A stretch of 64,000 bases of DNA from Schistocephalus solidus (GCA_017591395.1 WEDG01005662.1:62001-126000), one strand, 5' to 3'. Shown: positions 1 to 11,455, numbered from the stretch's first letter. Made by a program: numbers and translations. The notes: a model not told the origin generated them from the sequence alone.

Positions 1-2068
1 GCCCGCCGTGCTTGTAAACTTTCGGTGGGATTGCGCCGAATCCCGGTGCTTTACCTCTGGAAAACTTGCACAGCCGGGATGGTTTCTGGTAGGGAAGGCG
101 CAGATCCAGATCATTGTTCGTGTCCACTTGAGGGAGCTCGTCAACGGCAGCATCGGAGATGACTGATGAGCAATAAAGGACACTTCTGAAGTGCTCGGCC
201 CAGCGCTTCAGAATTTGCGATTTCTCTGTCAGCAGTGATGTGCCGTCAGAGCTGAGCAGTGGTGCGGTTCCCTTGATACGCGGACCGTAGGTGGCTTTGA
301 AGAAGTTTTTCATTTCATTGCGGTCCGCATACCCTTGGATTTCTTCAGCCTTTCGAACCATCCAGGCGTCCTGTATCTCCCGCCGCCGTTCCTGTACAAG
401 GCGGCGGCATCTGAAGAAGGCTGCTTTGGTGGCGTCAGTCCGAAGGTCCATGTAGGCTTTGTGTAGTCCATTCTTCTCCGCGAGTAAGTTGCTGATGTCG
501 GCGTCATTGTCGTCAAACCAGTCCTGGTGTTGATGGTGTGCGCGTCCGAGGACTTCGTGGGCGGTGGACTGGGATACGTTTCGCTGTTGACAACATCGTT
601 TCTCTATGGTGGCGATATTATCTGGAGCATACAGATCCTCCAATTATCTGGCTGTTAAAATCAAAACAGTAAGCAGGCAAATTTTAACAAGAGAATTTAA
701 CTTACCTCGCGGTCGCTTCACTTGGGACTTTCGTCCGGGTTAAAGTCGGTGCCCTGTCTTGGAGAAGACGAGGCGGTGATCTGTCCAACCATCGGCATCG
801 CGGATCGCCTTGGTCACCAGCACGTCCTTTCGATCTCGCCTCTGAACGTGAACATAATCCAGCAGCTGCCAGCGCCGTGACCGAGGGTGCATCCATGTGA
901 CCTTCTCCCGCGTCGGAATGCGGAAGGTGTTGGTCAGTAGTATACGGTGTTACGCACAGGTTCGTAGAGGAAGAAGGCCGTTATCGTTACAGCCAAAGAG
1001 ACCGTGAGAACCGTGCACTACTTGCCAGGCGGCGTGGTCTGTCCCGACGCGGGCGTTGAAGCCACCAAGGACAATTAACTTGTCCGCCTTCGGCACAGTC
1101 GCCAGCAGGGCGTACAGGTCCTCGTATAATTTTTCCTTCGCCGCATCAGAGCTTGTCATTGGGGGAGCCTAGGCGCTAATGATGGTGGTGAACTTGTCTC
1201 TCCGAAGAGGCCGTCAGAGGCTCAACAAGTGATAATTTATACCCTGCGGCAGACAGGGCGGACATCCCACGATGTCGTTCCGGATGGCAAAGGCGACACC
1301 AGCGTCGCGTCGCTCTACCTTTAGGCGGCCGCTCCAATAGAACATCTAGCCGTCACCTATCTCCTCCAGCTGACCTTGCTCCGAGAGTCGGGTCTCGCTG
1401 AGAGCAGAAATGTCCACCATAGAGCGCGCCAGTTCCCGAGCGATTAGCGCCGTCCTCCGTTCCGGCCGGTTGCTCCTCGGGTCGTCTAAAAGGGAACGAA
1501 CATTCCAGGCTGCTAGTGTGAGTGGTCTCACCCGAGGGGATGGGGACGTGGGGTATTGTTGTTTGCTTGATATTTATGACCGCGTATTTTGCGAGCTGCG
1601 GTCGGCTGCAGACGATATGAGACCCAGCATTTGTTTAGAGCACCTTTTCTAGCCCCTTCCTCCGCGAGGAGACAAGCAGTGCTGTCCCTCAATAGGGCTG
1701 CTTGTACATCTCAGGCTGCTGCTGAACTCCACTGTGGGCCACGGTTTTGTTTTAGCTGGAGAGCGACCCAAGTTAGCCTGGGCCGCCTACTGGGTGTCTG
1801 TCGCCCCCACCGTAGGACTTTTTTAGAGGGGGGTAGGAAACTCGGGAGTCAGACACATAGCACCGGAGACCATCATCTGGCTTAGCCCGCCGGTCGTGAC
1901 GGTTGCCCAGGGTGTGGCCGCTAGGAAGAGCCCAACTACGAGGAGCCACAGGTGAGAGTTTGGTACTAGTTAGAGGCGGCCACAGGAGCATTCACCACCT
2001 GTACGAGACAAACGGAACGACCAAATGCTATCTGTGTGGTGTTACCCCCAAACTAGTACCCCTTACAT
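1..2068 (-). mobile_element. LINE-Z copy A: 5' UTR, endonuclease and start of the RT region, cut by the left window edge
   Basis: This is colinear with 16138-18275 of the better copy, including the 5' UTR (1532-2068). The endonuclease starts at 1531 with [11 protein letters not shown] and contains SETR; an [11 protein letters not shown] block (GDFNARVG in copy B, so D changed to G) lies near 1050. The frame is broken in several places. The 5' end at about 2068 is the true element end, because it coincides with the end of similarity in copy B. It faces a + strand 3' fragment of the same family only about 30-40 bp away, which suggests one insertion with an inverted 5' part. Confidence 0.85.
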
Positions 2069-2097
2069 CCTGACTGGCGAACCAGTTCTAGGAACAA

Positions 2098-2806
2098 CAA
2101 CATAAAACCGCCGCACCCGACTCAGCTGTCTGCACTGTCAACGCACATTCACTCATCGCATGGGCCTATTAGGTCACATGCGTCTCCGCGTAAACCTGCG
2201 GTAGAACATCACCGGTTATACCAAACACTACATCTCTCCCAATCAGCCTTCGTACCTCGCATAATCACACGCAACACCACGAAAACATGCTCTCAGTCTG
2301 CATAGCTGATTCAGAGGTAAGTATGATCCTCGGCTCCTTCTCCATGTGACTCCTCTGTTGCATGAGTGATCTGAGCTTGAGAATATCAGGGGCGATAAGC
2401 GCCGTGTGTTTGAAGGTTGCCAGCTGACAATTACACTCAAACCTCGCAGTCAGTCCAATGTGTGTTGTGTGGAGTGGCTAACTGATGTTATGAGAGTCAG
2501 ACTGCGATGGCTCCTTCTTAATGTGACCTCCGGCTATCTCACACATGTGAGATGTGAACCTTTCAACTCCCTGTCATGTGAAATCCTAGTGCTTGTGTTT
2601 TGGTGGCCCATTCGTGTACGGAGTGCGTGTAGATGAGGTCACCAGCAGCTGCGCCCACTTCGCATCCCATAAACTGACCGGTTTGGACGGTGGTCTGATT
2701 GGAGGTGGGGGAGAGAGTGAGGTCAACGGTTCAGCACATTTTCCTCACGATAAACAATCCGACGTACTTTAAACTATCACGATGGGCTAAAAACTGTGAA
2801 AACTCG
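2098..2806 (+). mobile_element. LINE-Z copy C: last zinc finger and 3' UTR, 5'-truncated
   Basis: About 2142-2197 encodes THRMGLLGHM and ends in a TAG stop at the same place as the zinc-finger reading frame of copies B and D. From about 2410 the sequence is the reverse complement of a 3' UTR module of copy B (12607-12980), running to about 2806. It lies back to back with copy A, consistent with twin priming. A spacer at 2230-2400 matches only weakly. Confidence 0.8.
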
Positions 2807-2905
2807 ATGTGATTCGAATACAACACAGCAATCGTAAAGCTTGAGTGCAGCCAACGCGCTAACCACCTCAGCTACGAGACCCCAAACAGGAGCCGTCTCA
2901 CCTTT
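2807..2905 (-). mobile_element. tRNA-derived SINE family 1, diverged copy
   Basis: On the - strand it reads GGGGTCTCGTAGCTGAGG, then TTAGCGCGTTGGCTG and a TTCGAATC B-box core, ending in GAGTTTTCACAG, as in the better copies at 6.8 and 7.1 kb. It sits right at the 3' end of copy C. Confidence 0.6.
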
Positions 2906-4445
2906 TACAACAGTGTCTCTCAGCCCGTTTTTACCAGATCCACAGACACAGTAGTGTCAGATAGCACATCTGGGTTATAAAGCATCACAAGTGCTTGAAT
3001 TTCTGCCGCCTGTTCTAGTGAGTCAAAAGCACTCGTCTCATACGCTTTGATTCTGTCCGGTGGTGTTTAGCAGATTATCACCGTCCTTATTGGCTCATTC
3101 CTTATAGTTTATTGCCTTGTTTTTGCCTTCAGGTCTTTGATTGTGATGAGCCCCTCGAAACCATAACCAACGTCTACTACGAACGTCGTGAACAGGTTAT
3201 GTGTGGCGTTAAATCATGATTTCTGCGCACACTGCGTGGTCCTCTGTGCTTCTACCTCAGCCCTAGGGTTACTTTTCTATTTTTGTGTTTTTGTACTCAA
3301 CTCCGTATTTTTAGAACTGTCCGCCTTCATGGTTGTACTTACTGTCATCCCCCTAATTCCTCTCCGTCCCTCATTTTATTTTACCTCGTGCAGAACATTG
3401 GTTTTGTGTGGACTCCCATCATTCCTTTGTACTACTGACTGACACATACTCAGGACCTAAGTTTACTTTTGTCATTCGTATTCGATGCTGACCAACAGAT
3501 TCGGTTTCCTGGAATTTTTTATCCGGTCACCCTATTATTTTAATCTTTAACATCATGTACTTGTCTGTGGGATGTTTTAAATTCACGTGTGCTCGTCGGC
3601 TTAACTCATATCAGCACTGGTTTTCTTTCTTACTGTTTGAGATGGTAAAAGCTCCTTATTTAATTCAGTTGGTTGAACAAAATGGGAACTGGCAAAATCG
3701 TTAACTGTGTTCAGGTTACAAATTTTGGACAGTCTAGTCCATATTTCAAGGGAATGTGTGGGACGCAACTTTTTAAAGCGTTAAGATTAGAGGGTAGCAT
3801 GTTCCCTAATCTCACCGGTGCGCGTGCTTCCATCTCATTAATATTCCCGATCGCGACCAACAGGGCAACGGGTCCGTGGTTCAACTTGCTGACGTTCTGT
3901 GGCCAAAGAACGCCTGTTCTGCTAACCTACCTGAGTAAGGTTGACTGACGCCAGCTAATAAGCAAGAAATGGCCACCGCAGACTTCTTTGTCTTTGTTGG
4001 TACCTTTTAACCTTATTTAAGACCAGGGTCTGCATCTGGTAAAAGTAAGGACTACAGATATAAGGTTCAGCCCCTTGACGGATGTTGCGGCGAACCATCC
4101 ATTTAAGACGTGTCGAGCCCCTGTCTGGTTCTAGTTTTATTCTAGCGCGACCACTTGCATGGATGCTAAACCACCCTTGACTGGATAAATACATTTCACG
4201 CGTTCTCGTTTCTCGGATCGAAAAGACGGAACAGAACCGATGCTATCGCACATGTTGTTCCAGGAAGAGGTGACCGTGACTAGCCTAGGTCTACTTAGGG
4301 TTTATGGCAACAAACAACAAGTTGGTGGTTTTCCTCTAAGAGACTAGATTTCAGTCCGCGTGGGGCAAATTCGGTTGACTTCATGTGTCTGCATGCTTGC
4401 CAGAGATGCAGCGACCTATCTACGACTAACGTGGCTGGGTGCCAC
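2906..4445. other. Stretch without a recognisable gene or repeat
   Basis: Two open frames lie here on the + strand: 3188-3442, rich in Leu, Val and Phe, and 3673-3948. I recognise neither, they have no clear splice sites and they show no family motif. I treat the stretch as non-coding or very old repeat. Confidence 0.4.
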
Positions 4446-4683
4446 AACCTGACAGATGCACGGAAAGGCCCTTTCAGCTAGGGCTGCAGCCAGATCAGAG
4501 GTCCTACAAGCCTGGCGTGCGGCCGGCTGCCGATGGCTGGTCAACCAGACATGGCCATCCCCGTTTCCCTTAACTTTGTCGGTAATTCTATTCTGCATAC
4601 ACTTCCGGCCGCCGCACGACCGTCTGCGAGGGCTCCGAAGTGAGCCCCAAGGCAAAATGGGACGCGCATATTCTTTAACCTAA
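4446..4683 (+). mobile_element. SINE family 2, diverged copy (body and tail)
   Basis: It contains decayed versions of the family body (CCAGACATGGCCATCCCC, CTTTGTCGG) and tail (GGCTCCGAAGTGAGCCCCAA, AATGGGACG). The tRNA-like head is poorly preserved. It abuts the next copy tail to tail. Confidence 0.5.
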
Positions 4684-4995
4684 TAGGTGAGCGCTCTTCT
4701 ATCACAGGTAGATGAGTATTGCCGGCGAAGACAAGGATGACTGGGACGGCCATGTCTGGCTTATTGGCCGTCGTCAGCCAGTCATTACCAAGCCCAGGTG
4801 GTGCAGCACCCGAGGATCGAACGTGCAACCCGTTAATCAGAGTTCCCAATGCTCTAAACATTGAGCCACGGGCTCATTGTCTTTCCGGTTTAGATCGGGA
4901 ATATTGGCTTGCATTCGTTGATGAAAGTTCACCGGTCGCTAAAGGAACTTATTCGTTCCGATCTGCCTTGCTGCTCACTCTCAAGCCCCGCCAGC
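4684..4995 (-). mobile_element. tRNA-derived SINE family 2
   Basis: On the - strand the head reads GAGCCCGTGGCTCAATG, TTTAGAGCATTGG and CACGTTCGATCCTCGG, which resemble pol III A and B boxes. The shared body (GCCAGACATGGCC, CTTGTCTTCG) follows. A second antisense tail (GAGAGTGAGC) lies at 4890-4990, so parts of two copies may be joined here. Confidence 0.7.
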
Positions 4996-5029
4996 AGCCA
5001 CACAGAGGCTAGTAGTAGTAGAATAGGCT

Positions 5030-5222
5030 GATGACTAGCTGACGACGGCTAATAAACCAGAAATAGCCATTCCAGTCTATCTTGTCTTTGTCAGCAATAT
5101 TCATCTGTCTATTCTACTACAAGCTGCTGTTGGGGCTTGAGAGTGAGCCCCAAGACAGAGCAGAACGAGTGAGTCCCGTTAGCGATCGATGACTGTTCAT
5201 CAATGAATGCGAGTCTCCTACC
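5030..5222 (+). mobile_element. SINE family 2, headless fragment
   Basis: Body and tail only: CCAGAAATAGCCATTCCAG, CTTGTCTTTGTC, GGGGCTTGAGAGTGAGCCC, then AGCGATCGATGACTGTTCA. With the - strand tail at 4890-4990 it forms an inverted repeat around a short AGTAGTAGTAG spacer. Confidence 0.65.
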
Positions 5223-6229
5223 ATAGTTACTGTTCGTTAATGCAACCAACTGGATCGTGGACATGTGTTTTTGAATCTTAGGTCACCTGGGTAAGGCCTG
5301 CTGAAAGGACCATCCAACTTTCCATTACCTTTTGCATATACTACTCGTCGATGTGTGAATGCCTGCGAGGACCCAAGCTTGAGCCTCGAGGTGAAACGGG
5401 ACAGCATATTCCGCCACTGGCTCGATGCACGCACTTCCGATGTAATTTACTGAGTGTAAATCAATTACGTTAACAGTGAGCCTTGGAAAATTCCAGCAAA
5501 GTACTGCACGACTGATCGCAATGCTCATTCAGTCTGTATCCTGTAGCGTATCTTGCGGGCGATGTCACTAGGTAGCTTCCGGCATTCCTTTCTCTTGCAA
5601 GCTTGGGTATGGATTGATTGGCCACAGAGTAATAAGAGAAATTTGTGCGTGACCGGACCTGTTTACAGATAGTGAGCGGATTCACCCTAGCAACCTTTGA
5701 GGATGGTGAGGACGGAATTGTTGTTGGTTTGATTGTCTGCTAAGGATAGAGTATGTAACCGGCACCAGTAAATGATAACCAGAGGGTTGCCTCTTACGGA
5801 AATTGTGGTAATGGGGGTTATAAGGATGGGAACATACAGAACACACAAAGTAAATGTTTAATGGAATTTTGCGTAGCTGTGGTTTTTCTGCGCTTAGAAC
5901 ATCGACGGAAATGACCACTTAAAATAAAAAGGCGAAAAAAATAGTAGCCAAGCCATAACAAGAAATCGAATAGTTCGCCACCGGTGGCTCTAAATGAGGT
6001 CAAGAGCAAAGCAGCCCACGGAGACGGAAAACAGATTGTGATCGTATGTGATGGATGACACCTATCGAAACTGGTGAGGGAAAGTAACGTGGTATGTAAA
6101 CCATTGCGCAACTAATAAGCCAAGCAAGGTAAGGATGATAGTAATTCACTCTGTTTGTAAACAACAACGGCAAAGTTGTGGTAATGTAGCGAATTAAGTA
6201 AATAAGTTTCTTAAGTATCAATATTGGTA
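5223..6229. other. Stretch with no supported gene
   Basis: A weak SINE 2-like tail can be seen at about 5370-5410. The rest shows several frames of 60-100 codons on the - strand with no recognisable motif. I see nothing else here. Confidence 0.35.
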
Positions 6230-6600
6230 CTTATAAAAATAAATGAAAGTCAAATAAAATAAACACCTATTAAATAGGTATGTGGATGTGGATTAGATGG
6301 TAATTAGGCTATGGGGGAATATGTAAATAAATAGGTGATTAATAGATACCGAAGTAGCTGATAGATAAAGAAATAAATAATAGATGCAGAAAGTGGTAAA
6401 TAAATAGATACGTAAACCGATATATGTAAAATGGGGATACAGATACCGATAAATTGATAAATACATATGCGTATAAGTTGATAGATAAATAAGAAGTAGG
6501 TGAAAACGCAGGCCATATGTAATAAGTCATAGTTATTAGCTGGTATCTAAATAGGTAAATAGGTTAATGAATAAATGGATATATAAGTTGATATCTATAA
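6230..6600. repeat. A/T-rich degenerate AATA/GATA simple-sequence tract
   Basis: Imperfect repeats of AAATA, GATA and AGGTAAATA fill this stretch. The tyrosine/isoleucine-rich open frames on the - strand (6304-6530) are products of the repeat and not genes. Confidence 0.75.
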
Positions 6601-6624
6601 GTGCGACCAATATGCTAGTTAGTG

Positions 6625-6916
6625 CAAAGGAATTATTCAAAGCTACCAAAATCCTCTACTAATTAATTGGGTCTGGTAGTCATCTGGTGGATTCTAGATT
6701 GATTGCTTAGGGCAGTCAGCTTACTGTATCAGAATTTGTGGATTCCATACGTTGCAGTAGGCTGGGCGGGTAACTTAACCCAAGTTTGATTAAACTCACG
6801 GCTCCCGCTGGGGTCTCGTAGCTCAGTTGGCTAGAGCATTGGCTGGACGAAAGCCTTCCCCTTGCTGGCGTGGGTTCGAATCCCACCGAGTCCACTGAGT
6901 TTTTTTACAAGTGGGT
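6625..6916 (+). mobile_element. tRNA-derived SINE family 1, first tandem unit
   Basis: A 292-bp unit. Its tRNA-like part starts at 6811 with GGGGTCTCGTAGCTCAGTTG (A box TAGCTCAGTTGG) and has a perfect B box GGGTTCGAATCCC near 6870. The piece before the head (CAAAGGAATTATTC to GGCTCCC) is the family tail of a preceding copy or part of the unit. The anticodon-arm region does not fold into a convincing functional tRNA. Confidence 0.8.
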
Positions 6917-7208
6917 CAAAGGAATTATTCAAAGCTACCAAAATCCTCTAATAATTAATTGGGTCTGGTAGTCATCTGGTGGATTCTAGATTGATTGCTT
7001 AGGGCAGTCAGCTTACTGTATCAGTATTTGTGGATTCCATACGTTGCAGTAGGCTGGGCGGGTAACTTGACCCAAGTTTGATTAAACTCACGGCTCCCGG
7101 TGGGGTCTCGTAGCTCAGTTGGCTAGAGCATTGGCTGGACGAAAGCCTTCCCCTTGCTGGCATGGGTTCGAATCCCAACGGGGTTGCTGAGTTTTTCACA
7201 AGTTGGTC
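6917..7208 (+). mobile_element. tRNA-derived SINE family 1, second tandem unit
   Basis: A near-identical repeat of the preceding 292 bp with a handful of substitutions, for example TAATAATT for TACTAATT and CAACGGGG for CACCGAGT. It has the same A and B boxes. It ends ACAAGTTGGTCAAACGAAT, the start of what would be a third unit. Confidence 0.8.
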
Positions 7209-8104
7209 AAACGAATGCCATCTATGTCCATCATCCTTTTTCGAGGCCAGCTGCTTCAAGGTCATTCACATTCGCAGTGAGTGCTTTCAGACTCGTTGAC
7301 CTGCATACACTTGACGGAATTCCACTCGGACACATGCACGTGCGTCCAGATGGTCGCGGCTGCTCGAGCGCAACTTGAACACTAGTGACTATATTATACA
7401 TATACAAGGTCCTGGGAAGACGGTAACCCGTTAACCTAACTACCCGGCGCGTCTATAGTGTTTACACAGAGAGAGTAATCAGGTCCGATCCCGTTTTTGA
7501 AGTGTAGGGAAAAGCCACCAATAGAAGTCGAGCATTCTTTACAGAAAATCGGCGGTAGTTGGAAGCCCTGACGTGCGGCAAGCTGTGAGCCTGCGCGCGC
7601 ATCTGTCCGCTAGGGAGAATAAACGTTATGTGAGCGTCAGTCTCTGTTTGATCAGTTGATTGGGTGATAGCAGTTTATGGGTGCCTGTGATTGGCTGTCC
7701 CAGGGGCTGTATGCGTGCCCTGTCCCGCCGCTCGAGCGGGGCGGTTGCGCGCAGTGGAACGGCCTTATGCGAGGGTTCGTTTCAAAATAATCAGGTGGAT
7801 AAGTAGCCACGACCCAGTGGCAACCATCGCACCGGGGAGGGAAGACCGTAAACCACCATTAAACAAGATTAATTGCCACTTCTGCAATGTAGTTAGGCTC
7901 TTGATCCAAAGCACCAGCGTAGACAACCTTAGACAAATCCGCGTGATTGTTGGGTTCCCACCTGTACTCGAAATATCCATGAAGCCCCATGAAAATGTTC
8001 GATTGCAGTATTTCGACCCGTGCTATGGCGTCCGCGGGGACCGACGCATTCCGCAACCCTGGTTCGATTATGCGAGCGACTAGTGTGTGAACCGGACTGA
8101 ACAA
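7209..8104. other. GC-richer stretch upstream of an RTE-like LINE; no gene recognised
   Basis: A 130-codon + frame (7691-8083) has no motif that I know. The region has GC-rich patches (CCGCCGCTCGAGCGGGGCGG near 7730) and sits just before the endonuclease remnant, so it may be that element's 5' UTR. This is inference only. Confidence 0.3.
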
Positions 8105-9640
8105 TCGGGAACGGACGCTTGGTATTTCGCTGCTGGAATGTGCGAACGATCCTGGGACCGGGACCCCAAAGTCTGATGGCGCACAGTCTTGATCAGTACA
8201 TGGATGTCTTGCTTGTCTGAAGTTCCAATCCTCGAATCAGGTGCTCAAGGAATAAAGATTCCAGGAGTCAACTCCCACTTCACCCCGTACCACAGCGGCT
8301 CGTGCGACTCTTCTGGTGGACACGAAGTGCCGATCGCCCTCTTACAACAAGCGAACCATGCTTGACCTAGGGAGTCTGCTGTACTTGCCTTGGAACCATT
8401 CGAAGACCGGGTGATTTATACGCGACTGATTAGTCACTGAACGGACATGTCTGTAGCATTTGTATGCGCACCAACATTAGCCGCCAACGAGCCCAATAAA
8501 GAAACTTTCTAGTCGCAAGAGTTGTTTTAAAGACTGTGATCTACAAGTAGGTGTCGGTGACTGGAATAGCCGGACTGAACACGGCAAATTCTCAAACTGT
8601 CACCTTATTGGTCGCTTTGGGCTTAGTTCTCGATGCGGCAATGATGAGAGACTGCTAAACTTTTCTGCTCAGAACCGACGGCTTATCACGAACTCATGCT
8701 TTCAGCGTCGCTACAAACATCTGTTGACCTGCTATTCAAACGACGGTCATACGGCTAATCAGACTGGCTGCATTTTAATTGGCTTAAGATTCCGCAGCTG
8801 GATTCACGATAGCCGGTTGATGTGCGGTGTCAAATCTGGTAACGCCCATCGGTCGGTCCATGTTCTTGTTCGCACAGGCCTGAAAGTTCACCTCTCGTCT
8901 GCGCTCCGAATGCCATGTGCAAGACGCCTTGATATCGCAAAACTTGGACAGCCTAACAGCGTCGAGGTCCTGAGCAGAGAAGTTCGGTTTTGTTTTAAGA
9001 CCTGAGCCGACAGGGAAGACAGTAGCTAATGGCCATCATTGCAGTCATCAGTTCAGATGACTGATTAAAGCAGAGAGGAAGCTCGCAGTTTCCTATACCT
9101 ATTACTCGATCCAGGGCTCCAAACGATTATTCTTTCCACCAACTACCGAACTTGATGGCAAAATCGGCAGGGAATAACCGGTAGAAATATCCTGCCGAAA
9201 CATCGATCTCCGTGAAGCAGGCCCCAAATGTTGGAAACATGCAGAAAATATCAAATTTGCTGTCAAGTTAGTGGTAAGCTCTCTGCATTGGGTGACCCTG
9301 TTTGTGCTATGATTGACGGCTTTATTGCTAACATCTGGGTCAATATTGAGCGCTGATAAGGGCATTTCGAAAACCTCAAAGTTTATAATCAACCTATCAC
9401 ACCTCTGCCCTTCTCTGCATCGGCGTTTTGTACCTCTCCGTTCTATGCGATGTCAGGCGATCCTCCCCTGTTGGACAATCGCGCTTGCAATACACAGAGA
9501 CTGGAGAACAAAGAACCCGGAGATGACGGTATTCCCACTGAAATCTGGATGTCTTGTGTGGACACTGGCATCCTGGCTCTATGCGGTAATTGAACAAACC
9601 TACGGAGATGAATTAATTCTTGGCGACTGAAGCCGAGGTA
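8105..9640 (+). mobile_element. RTE-like LINE, decayed copy (endonuclease to early RT)
   Basis: Frames are broken but order is kept. An endonuclease start with a WNV-like motif lies at about 8130, GDWNSRTEHG near 8552 and NGLRFGLSS-like sequence after it, then the linker CARRLDIAKLGQP at about 8920. The RT opening NKEPGDDGIPTEIW lies at about 9510. The last matches the NNKAPGEDGIPSEMY of the copy at 50.7 kb. The palm core is missing after about 9640. There are multiple frameshifts and stops, so it is inactive. Confidence 0.7.
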
Positions 9641-9681
9641 TACTTGTGCGGAAGTGCGAGTACTATCTTTGAGTTTTTACC

Positions 9682-9978
9682 GTTAATGAACGCTCACCGA
9701 TCGATAGGAGAACCCATTCGTCCCGTTATGCCTCGGGGCTCATTCTCGAGCCCCACCAGCAGCCGCTAGTGGTATAGGCAGGCGAATATTTCCGAAACAG
9801 ACAAGGGAGACTGGAATGGCCATTTCTGCCTCATTAGCTGTCATCAGCCAGTCATCCCCAACCCCAGGTGGTGCACCATCCGAGACTCGAACCCGTAACT
9901 TATTGATCAGTAGTCAAACACTCTAACCACTGAGCTACCGGCTCGTTGTCTTGCCAGTTTAAGTCGGGACTATTGACG
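9682..9978 (-). mobile_element. tRNA-derived SINE family 2, near full length
   Basis: On the - strand: GAGCCGGTAGCTCAGTGG (A box) at about 9950, GGGTTCGAGTCTCGG (B box) at about 9890, GCACCACCTGGGGTTGGGGA, the shared body AATGGCCATTCCAG, CTTGTCTGTTTCGG, and the tail GGGGCTCGAGAATGAGCCCC. Confidence 0.8.
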
Positions 9979-10080
9979 TTCGTTGATGAAAGCTCACCGA
10001 TCGCTAAGGGAACTCACTGCCCCGTTCTGCCTTCGGGCTCACTCTCGAGCCCTGCCAGCAGTCGCATCCGATCTAAGCCG
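9979..10080 (-). mobile_element. SINE family 2, tail-only fragment
   Basis: Antisense tail: AGGGCTCGAGAGTGAGCCC, AGAACGGGGC, AGCGATCGGTGAGC. It lies directly at the head of the preceding copy, as if one SINE landed in another. Confidence 0.65.
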
Positions 10081-10084
10081 GCAA

Positions 10085-10300
10085 GAATGTGAGCCAGTGG
10101 CTCAATGGTTAGAGCGTTGGACATCTGATCAACAGGTCATTGGTTCGAGCCTCGGGTGTTGCACCACCTGGGGTTGGATATGAATGGCTGACGCCAGCTA
10201 ACGAGCCAGAAATGACCATTCCAGCCTCCCTTTTCTTTTCCGACAATGTTCATCTGCCTAAATTTTCCCCTCAGGCGATTCCAGTGAGGGTGGTATCCAA
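10085..10300 (+). mobile_element. tRNA-derived SINE family 2
   Basis: Head GAGCCAGTGGCTCAATGG then TTAGAGCG, B box TGGTTCGAGCCTCGG, then TTGCACCACCTGGGGTTGG and the body CCAGAAATGACCATTCCAG. It faces the - strand copy at 9682-9978 head to head. Confidence 0.8.
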
Positions 10301-11350
10301 AGAAGCCAACCATGTTGTGGGCCACATGATTGACATAATCATCCGTGATGTTTGAACTGTGGTCGAGTTAAAAAGCACACACTGCTTACCAGCTTGATCA
10401 ACACGTTTCTGACGTGCATCCGTTCGGTTTAATAGAAGAAGGCGGTCGGCATAGCCAACCTCTCACCCCCAACCTTCCAGACCGTTGATCAGGCAAAGAC
10501 GGACGTGGAACAGGCACGGATATTCGATGATACTGGCCGACACTTGTGCTGCTCTTGCGTTGGCTTCTAGGTATCCACTTAAAGATCATAAATAATAATT
10601 TTTTCAGCATAGTAAAATGGCCGTGCGGAGTTGAAATTCATTGCTTCACAAGCAGGCCGACGTAAGTGGTTCATGTTATGGCCTTGTCACAAGCCTTGAT
10701 GGTCACCCGTCAAACAAAGCCTCGATCGAATCCCCAAAAGAGAACTCAACAGCAAGGATGGACGAATAGAAATGTATTGCCGTATGCTAACAGCATATCT
10801 TTAAGGTAAACAAAGAACGTACGAGCAGGTTCAAAGTCGGACTGCAATCGGACCAATCAGATAGCGGTCTTCAGCGGATAGCATGCCGATTGGTCCTCTG
10901 AGTCATCCTGTCAGCAGCTGCGCGAGCACCGCGCGCGGATCGCTAGTGCAGCTAGTCAGGGCGGCGTGCACGCGAGTCGGTTTGGGCGGCCCCTCTTAAC
11001 AGTTCATTGGTACAGTCGAGTTAGTAAGTGAAGTATCAGTATTCATACTGCCGGCCATAGCAAGTTGGGAGATGTTCGGCTAAAAGAAAATGAATTTCCG
11101 ATATCACACGATAATTTTGTATTTTTAATTTTACTGAACATCACACAGACGGGGCTAGCTGGCGATATTTTGTTTAATATGAACACCGCTCTAAGATCAC
11201 ATGTTCCAGGTTATTACAGACGGAGAAAGTTAAGATAAAACAAGTAACGAAATAAACTCTTAATTACTGTTAGGGTGAAAATTTGACTGTCAATTCCAGC
11301 CTTTTATTCGTTTACTAGGCCATAAGTCAGTCACCAACTTGAGATATATA
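10301..11350. other. Stretch with no supported gene; contains a CpG-rich patch at 10845-11000
   Basis: No open frame with recognisable motifs. The patch at 10845-11000 is CpG-rich and contains CCAAT in both orientations plus two GGGCGG boxes; it could be a promoter or the 5' UTR of an element. Nothing downstream tells me what it would drive. Confidence 0.35.
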
Positions 11351-11352
11351 GA

Positions 11353-11368
11353 TAGCTAGAGAGAGAGG

Positions 11369-11455
<87 letters not shown>
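11353..11455. repeat. (GA)n microsatellite
   Basis: About 100 bp of almost pure GA dinucleotides with GGGAGAAA interruptions at the left end. It produces a spurious Leu/Ser frame on the other strand. Confidence 0.95.

Noticed and set aside
3188..3948. Two unrecognised + frames, one hydrophobic, as a small membrane protein gene
   Set aside because: No start context, splice sites, motif or second copy that would support coding; hydrophobic runs are common in T-rich DNA.
6811..6895. A functional tRNA gene
   Set aside because: A and B boxes are good, but the stem between them does not fold into a tRNA and the unit is repeated with SINE flanks.
7008..7265. 85-codon - frame with LGFEPMPARG-type peptide
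   Set aside because: It is the antisense of the tRNA-like head of SINE family 1; the same peptide type appears at every copy (also 48476-48748).
11353..11455. A CRISPR array or other regular spaced array
   Set aside because: The tandem arrays here are simple dinucleotide or triplet repeats with no unique spacers, and the DNA is eukaryotic.
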